Assembly: GCA_937942435.1 (NCBI GenBank)
Contig: CALDEM010000019.1
Coordinates: forward strand, 79,812 to 143,811
Source: an uncultured Saprospiraceae bacterium
GTDB taxonomy: Bacteria; Bacteroidota; Bacteroidia; Chitinophagales; Saprospiraceae
Length of the DNA stretch: 64,000 nucleotides
Reading direction: 5' to 3'
The notes under the pieces are model-generated. The model made no database searches. It saw nothing but the letters and a program-made list of their open reading frames with translations, and was not told the DNA's origin. Made by a program: the position numbers and the translations under genes. The stretch's first letter is position 1; every line of letters begins with the position of its first letter. Shown here one piece after another: positions 60,502 through 64,000 of this stretch.

Positions 60502-61956
60502 TTACCGTACTAACAAGATATCTCCAGTAATGTGTTCGATAGATCCATCGGTAAACTCCACCTCCGCCATATAGATATATACGCCTGTTGCGATCTGGTT
60601 GCCATCTTGTGTTGTGCCGTCCCATCCTTTAGATATATCGTTAATAAGGTGTCGGCCCACATTGTGGATCGGTACACCCCAGCGATTAAATACTTTGAAC
60701 TGGTTAACTACAGCGGCACCTTCTAAACTCCTAATCATAAAGATGTCGTTCTCTCCATCGCCATCTGGCGTAAAGATGTTAGCAGCATAGACATCTTTAT
60801 AAGCTATCTCTGGCTTTACAGTAATGGCGTGCTCATATACACAATCATTTTGGTCTGTAATCATGACTAAGATTTCACTCTCTTCAGAAAATTTGCCGAA
60901 AGGGGTAAAACAATCATCACAAGTAAGCTCTCCCTCACTTGACCAGAATATATCTTTTATATCATCTGACTCTAAATTGTTGAGACTCAGCTGCACGGGT
61001 ATAACCTGATTACGAAAAAAGAGATCTTCTCCCGCTCTGACAGTCACAGATCGATCTTCAGTTGTGATGACTTCAGTTGATATGCTATCTACACAGCCTT
61101 GTGCATCAATGATAGTAAGGGATATCGGCCCTGGTTCTGCAACCTCTATCTTAGCAGTTGTCTCACCCGTTGACCATTGATATGCTAGGAAGCCTTCTGA
61201 CTTGAGAAAAGTAGTCTCATCGGGACATAACACTTTGTTACCCAATATCTCTTTATCTGCGTAGACGCGTACTTCTTGACTTTTTTTATTGTTGCATCCA
61301 TCATGATCTTGCACTGTAACGTTATACATGCCTGATTGATCGGCCATGATATTGTTTGTAAAGATTGATTTGCCATCAGAGTTATTCCATTGGTAATTGG
61401 TAAAAGGAGCGTCTACCGAGAGTTGTCTGATTTTGTCAACACACTCTGACCCTGAGACGAGTATGTCGTATTGCCTGAATAAACCCAAGGTATCCTTGGC
61501 CGGGCAGAAAAATCCGTCCTTACAAGACCATATGTTGAGGAGGTTCTTGGTGAAGGCAAAATCCGTATATTCTTCAAAATCCACACAATCATGTAAATCT
61601 GGTCCCACTATACAATGAGCGATCGGATCTCCTTGGTCACTATATATCTTTACAAAGGTGCTTTCTGCATCACATGCGAATCTTAAACGGAACAAGGTTC
61701 TGCCGAGTTTATCTTCAAACCTTTTAAAAGTTGGGGGAGACATACAGGTCTCACACAAGGAGGTCTGATATCTGATACTATCTACCATGTCTAACACCCA
61801 CGCATTGGAGGGTTCATCGATAGCGTATCTTGAGTAGTTGTTTCTATTTTCTGATTGAGCAGTCAAGGTGAGAATAGAAATCAAACAAATGCCTAATACT
61901 ATTGTTATCTTCTTCATCATATTATGATAAATCACAATGTGTACTGCGATTATCAT
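60502..61956 (-). CDS. Secreted protein with T9SS type B (gliding motility-associated) C-terminal domain
   Basis: C-terminal 'AANIFTPDGDGENDIFMIRSLEGAAVVNQFKVFNRWGVPIHNV...GWDGTTQDGNQIATGVYIYMAEVEFTDGSIEHITGDILLVR'. Confidence 0.92.
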   Translation of the reverse strand: MIIAVHIVIYHNMMKKITIVLGICLISILTLTAQSENRNNYSRYAIDEPSNAWVLDMVDSIRYQTSLCETCMSPPTFKRFEDKLGRTLFRLRFACDAESTFVKIYSDQGDPIAHCIVGPDLHDCVDFEEYTDFAFTKNLLNIWSCKDGFFCPAKDTLGLFRQYDILVSGSECVDKIRQLSVDAPFTNYQWNNSDGKSIFTNNIMADQSGMYNVTVQDHDGCNNKKSQEVRVYADKEILGNKVLCPDETTFLKSEGFLAYQWSTGETTAKIEVAEPGPISLTIIDAQGCVDSISTEVITTEDRSVTVRAGEDLFFRNQVIPVQLSLNNLESDDIKDIFWSSEGELTCDDCFTPFGKFSEESEILVMITDQNDCVYEHAITVKPEIAYKDVYAANIFTPDGDGENDIFMIRSLEGAAVVNQFKVFNRWGVPIHNVGRHLINDISKGWDGTTQDGNQIATGVYIYMAEVEFTDGSIEHITGDILLVR

Positions 61957-62210
61957 ACCAAAAATGACTGAACTGTTGTGAATGCTTAATTTTTAACTAC
62001 TCTGCTTGATAGCGCACTAACTATCGTAACCTATTGCAAATCATGATATAATATATTATTTTTGATAGTAATACGTAAGTATTGAACCAACCACCTGTTT
62101 TCCTTTGACCTGAGGAAACGTCAATTCATAATGAGATAGATTATAATGTATAAACAGACCGTTTACAACGAGCTATATATTATAAATAAATGCATATGTT
62201 TTGTAAGTTT

Positions 62211-62254
62211 TGTGGTAGATAGTGGGAGATAGTGGGAAACTGCAATTACATTTG
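62211..62254 (+). promoter_or_regulatory. mraZ promoter region: three 10-bp-spaced GTGG(G/T)A boxes (MraZ-box-like) plus TACATTTG -7-like element
   Basis: GTGGTAGATA GTGGGAGATA GTGGGAAACT at 62212/62222/62232; TACATTTG at 62247-62254; mraZ TTG at 62274. Confidence 0.75.
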
Positions 62255-62273
62255 AGGCATAAGGCGTTAAAGC

Positions 62274-62729
62274 TTGTACCACTTTACAGGAGAATATGAT
62301 TGTAAGATTGATGCGAAAGGACGAGTCCGATTACCATCAGCGTTGGTTCGCCAGATTGGCGGGGCAAATCAGAATTTTACTGTCAACAGAGGTTTTGAGC
62401 AACACCTTATAATGTATCCCAAAGAAGTTTGGGATCGAAAGACGAAAGAGATAAATCAATTGAACATTTACAAGAAGCAGCACCGTCAGGTAATCCGATA
62501 TTTCTATCGAGGTGCTACTGAGGTTAATCTGGATAAAGCAGATCGAGTCTTACTTCCCAAAAGTTTGCTTGAGTATGCCGGTATCCAGGGAGCGGTTGTT
62601 CTTTTTGCTTACCAAGACCAGATTGAGATATGGTCTAAGGAGCAATATGAAAGAATGATCGATCAAGAACCTGAAGATTTCTCCAGTATCGCCGATCAAG
62701 TATTTGGTGATGATGCTGCTGAGCTATAA
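62274..62729 (+). CDS. mraZ: Transcriptional regulator MraZ
   Basis: FTGEYDCKIDAKGRVRLPSALV...DKADRVLLPKSLLEYAGI; TTG start. Confidence 0.94.
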   Translation: MYHFTGEYDCKIDAKGRVRLPSALVRQIGGANQNFTVNRGFEQHLIMYPKEVWDRKTKEINQLNIYKKQHRQVIRYFYRGATEVNLDKADRVLLPKSLLEYAGIQGAVVLFAYQDQIEIWSKEQYERMIDQEPEDFSSIADQVFGDDAAEL

Positions 62730-63637
62730 TGAACGAGCGATCTCATACTTATCATACTCCAGTTCTTCTGGAAGAAACAATCGACTTGCTAAATATAAAC
62801 CCAGCGGGTGTATATGTTGATGTGACTTTTGGGGGCGGAGGACATTCCGGACCGATTTTACACCGGATGAATGCCAAAGGGCGACTATTCGGATTTGATC
62901 AAGATGAGCAGGCTAAAGCCAATATAATCGATGATGCACGATTCACTTTTGTGCGAGGTAATTTTCAATACATCTCGCATTTTGTAAAGTACTATGGTGT
63001 TGAAAGGGTTGATGGCATATTAGCAGATCTGGGCGTATCATCATTTCATTTTGATGAGCCGTCGAGGGGCTTCTCTTATCGCTTTGACAGCAAGTTAGAC
63101 ATGCGTATGAATCAAGACGGCACGCTAACGGCACAAGATGTATTGGCTAATTATAGTCAGAAGCAATTGCAATATATTTTTTCTAATTATGGAGAGTTGC
63201 GCAATGCCAAGACTTTTAGTGAGGCAGTTTGTGAAGTGAGGGGTGCTGCTAAGATTGAAGAGGTGAGGCATCTGCTGGATATAATCGGCAGGGTCTATCG
63301 CGGAGATCGTCAACGTTACACATCTCAAGTGTTTCAAGCGCTGAGGATAGAGGTGAACGATGAGGTCGGGACGCTAAAGACGTTTTTAGAAAATGCAATC
63401 GATCTTCTCTCGGTTGGTGGACGTCTTGTGGTTATCACTTATCATTCTTTAGAAGATAAGATTGTGAAAGTGGCGATGAAAGGTGAGGGGAGTAAGCATG
63501 TTCAGTATGACGAGTATGGTCGAAGAACGAGTAAATTAAAACAGATAACGAAGAAGCCAATTGTTCCTTCTGAGTCTGAGATAAATAGAAACAGTCGCGC
63601 TGCAAGTGCAAAATTGCGTGTGATTGAGAAATTATAA
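62729..63637 (+). CDS. rsmH: 16S rRNA (cytosine1402-N4)-methyltransferase
   Basis: YHTPVLLEETIDLL...VDVTFGGGGHSGPIL; ILADLGVSSFHFDEPSRGFSYRFD; YHSLEDKIVK. Confidence 0.97.
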   Translation: MNERSHTYHTPVLLEETIDLLNINPAGVYVDVTFGGGGHSGPILHRMNAKGRLFGFDQDEQAKANIIDDARFTFVRGNFQYISHFVKYYGVERVDGILADLGVSSFHFDEPSRGFSYRFDSKLDMRMNQDGTLTAQDVLANYSQKQLQYIFSNYGELRNAKTFSEAVCEVRGAAKIEEVRHLLDIIGRVYRGDRQRYTSQVFQALRIEVNDEVGTLKTFLENAIDLLSVGGRLVVITYHSLEDKIVKVAMKGEGSKHVQYDEYGRRTSKLKQITKKPIVPSESEINRNSRAASAKLRVIEKL

Positions 63638-63921
63638 TGATGACAAAACGTATCGAAATATCGAAGCTCTATGATTGGGTGCCATATTTTGGCCTGGTGT
63701 GTCTATTGGTTCTTTGCTATATAGCTACAGTACATAGTACTGAAGCGAAGATTAGAAAGATTAATCAGAAGCATAAGGAGATTGAAGATTTAAGAAGAGA
63801 ATATATCTCTGTCAAAAGAGATGTGCAGCACGAAGGTACGCTGTACGAGGTGGCGAAAGAAGTGAAGGGGGTGGATATGATGAATGAGATTCATATACCT
63901 AAGAAAATTGAAAAGATATAA
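63637..63921 (+). CDS. ftsL: FtsL-like cell division protein
   Basis: Small single-TM protein with coiled-coil, between rsmH and a PBP-like start. Confidence 0.8.
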   Translation: MMTKRIEISKLYDWVPYFGLVCLLVLCYIATVHSTEAKIRKINQKHKEIEDLRREYISVKRDVQHEGTLYEVAKEVKGVDMMNEIHIPKKIEKI

Positions 63922-64000
63922 TGTCTGACTCGAGTCGGAAGAATGAGTTGTTGTATCGTGTTTACGCGGTGCTCTTTATATTCTTCGTGTTCGCTCTTGT
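63921..64000 (+). CDS. ftsI: N-terminus of penicillin-binding protein (FtsI-like), truncated by window end
   Basis: MSDSSRKNELLYRVYAVLFIFFVFALV...; ATG overlaps the ftsL stop; dcw gene order. Confidence 0.6.
   Translation, partial: MSDSSRKNELLYRVYAVLFIFFVFAL

Overview
A 64 kb chromosomal window, very likely from a gliding-type or T9SS-bearing Bacteroidota (Saprospiria/Cytophagia-like; lineage inferred from gene content only). It is almost entirely protein-coding. I recognised no rRNA, tRNA, CRISPR array or intact mobile element. Main blocks: (1) a T9SS-type cargo/collagen-like cluster at the left edge; (2) amidase, transporters, a GH31-like protein, an orphan ModA and DgkA; (3) glpD and glpK flanking the frameshifted remains of a Gfo/Idh/MocA oxidoreductase; (4) two tandem MopE-repeat/dockerin-like secreted proteins; (5) hppD-hisC with a terminator hairpin in the hppD leader; (6) a type IX secretion/gliding block (porV, porU, PorP/SprF, gldJ-like, murF, a degenerate arginase-fold protein, an OmpA-family protein); (7) mutS and holA; (8) a compact minus-strand run (DUF5686, DUF4833-like, fatty acid hydroxylase, serine palmitoyltransferase, GNAT-like, NAD-epimerase, HD, polytopic membrane protein) that looks like a bacterial sphingolipid/ceramide operon; (9) fabH, a voltage-gated channel with a zinc-ribbon tail, yaaA, a fused E1 dehydrogenase and dpm1; (10) the start of the division/cell wall cluster (mraZ-rsmH-ftsL-ftsI) with three 10-bp-spaced MraZ-like boxes. 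The best follow-up candidates are the sphingolipid operon, the apparently nucleophile-less GH31 protein, the decayed oxidoreductase inside the glp locus, the MraZ box array, the hppD leader terminator and a three-copy degenerate intergenic repeat. All family calls were made by eye from translated motifs; no searches were run.
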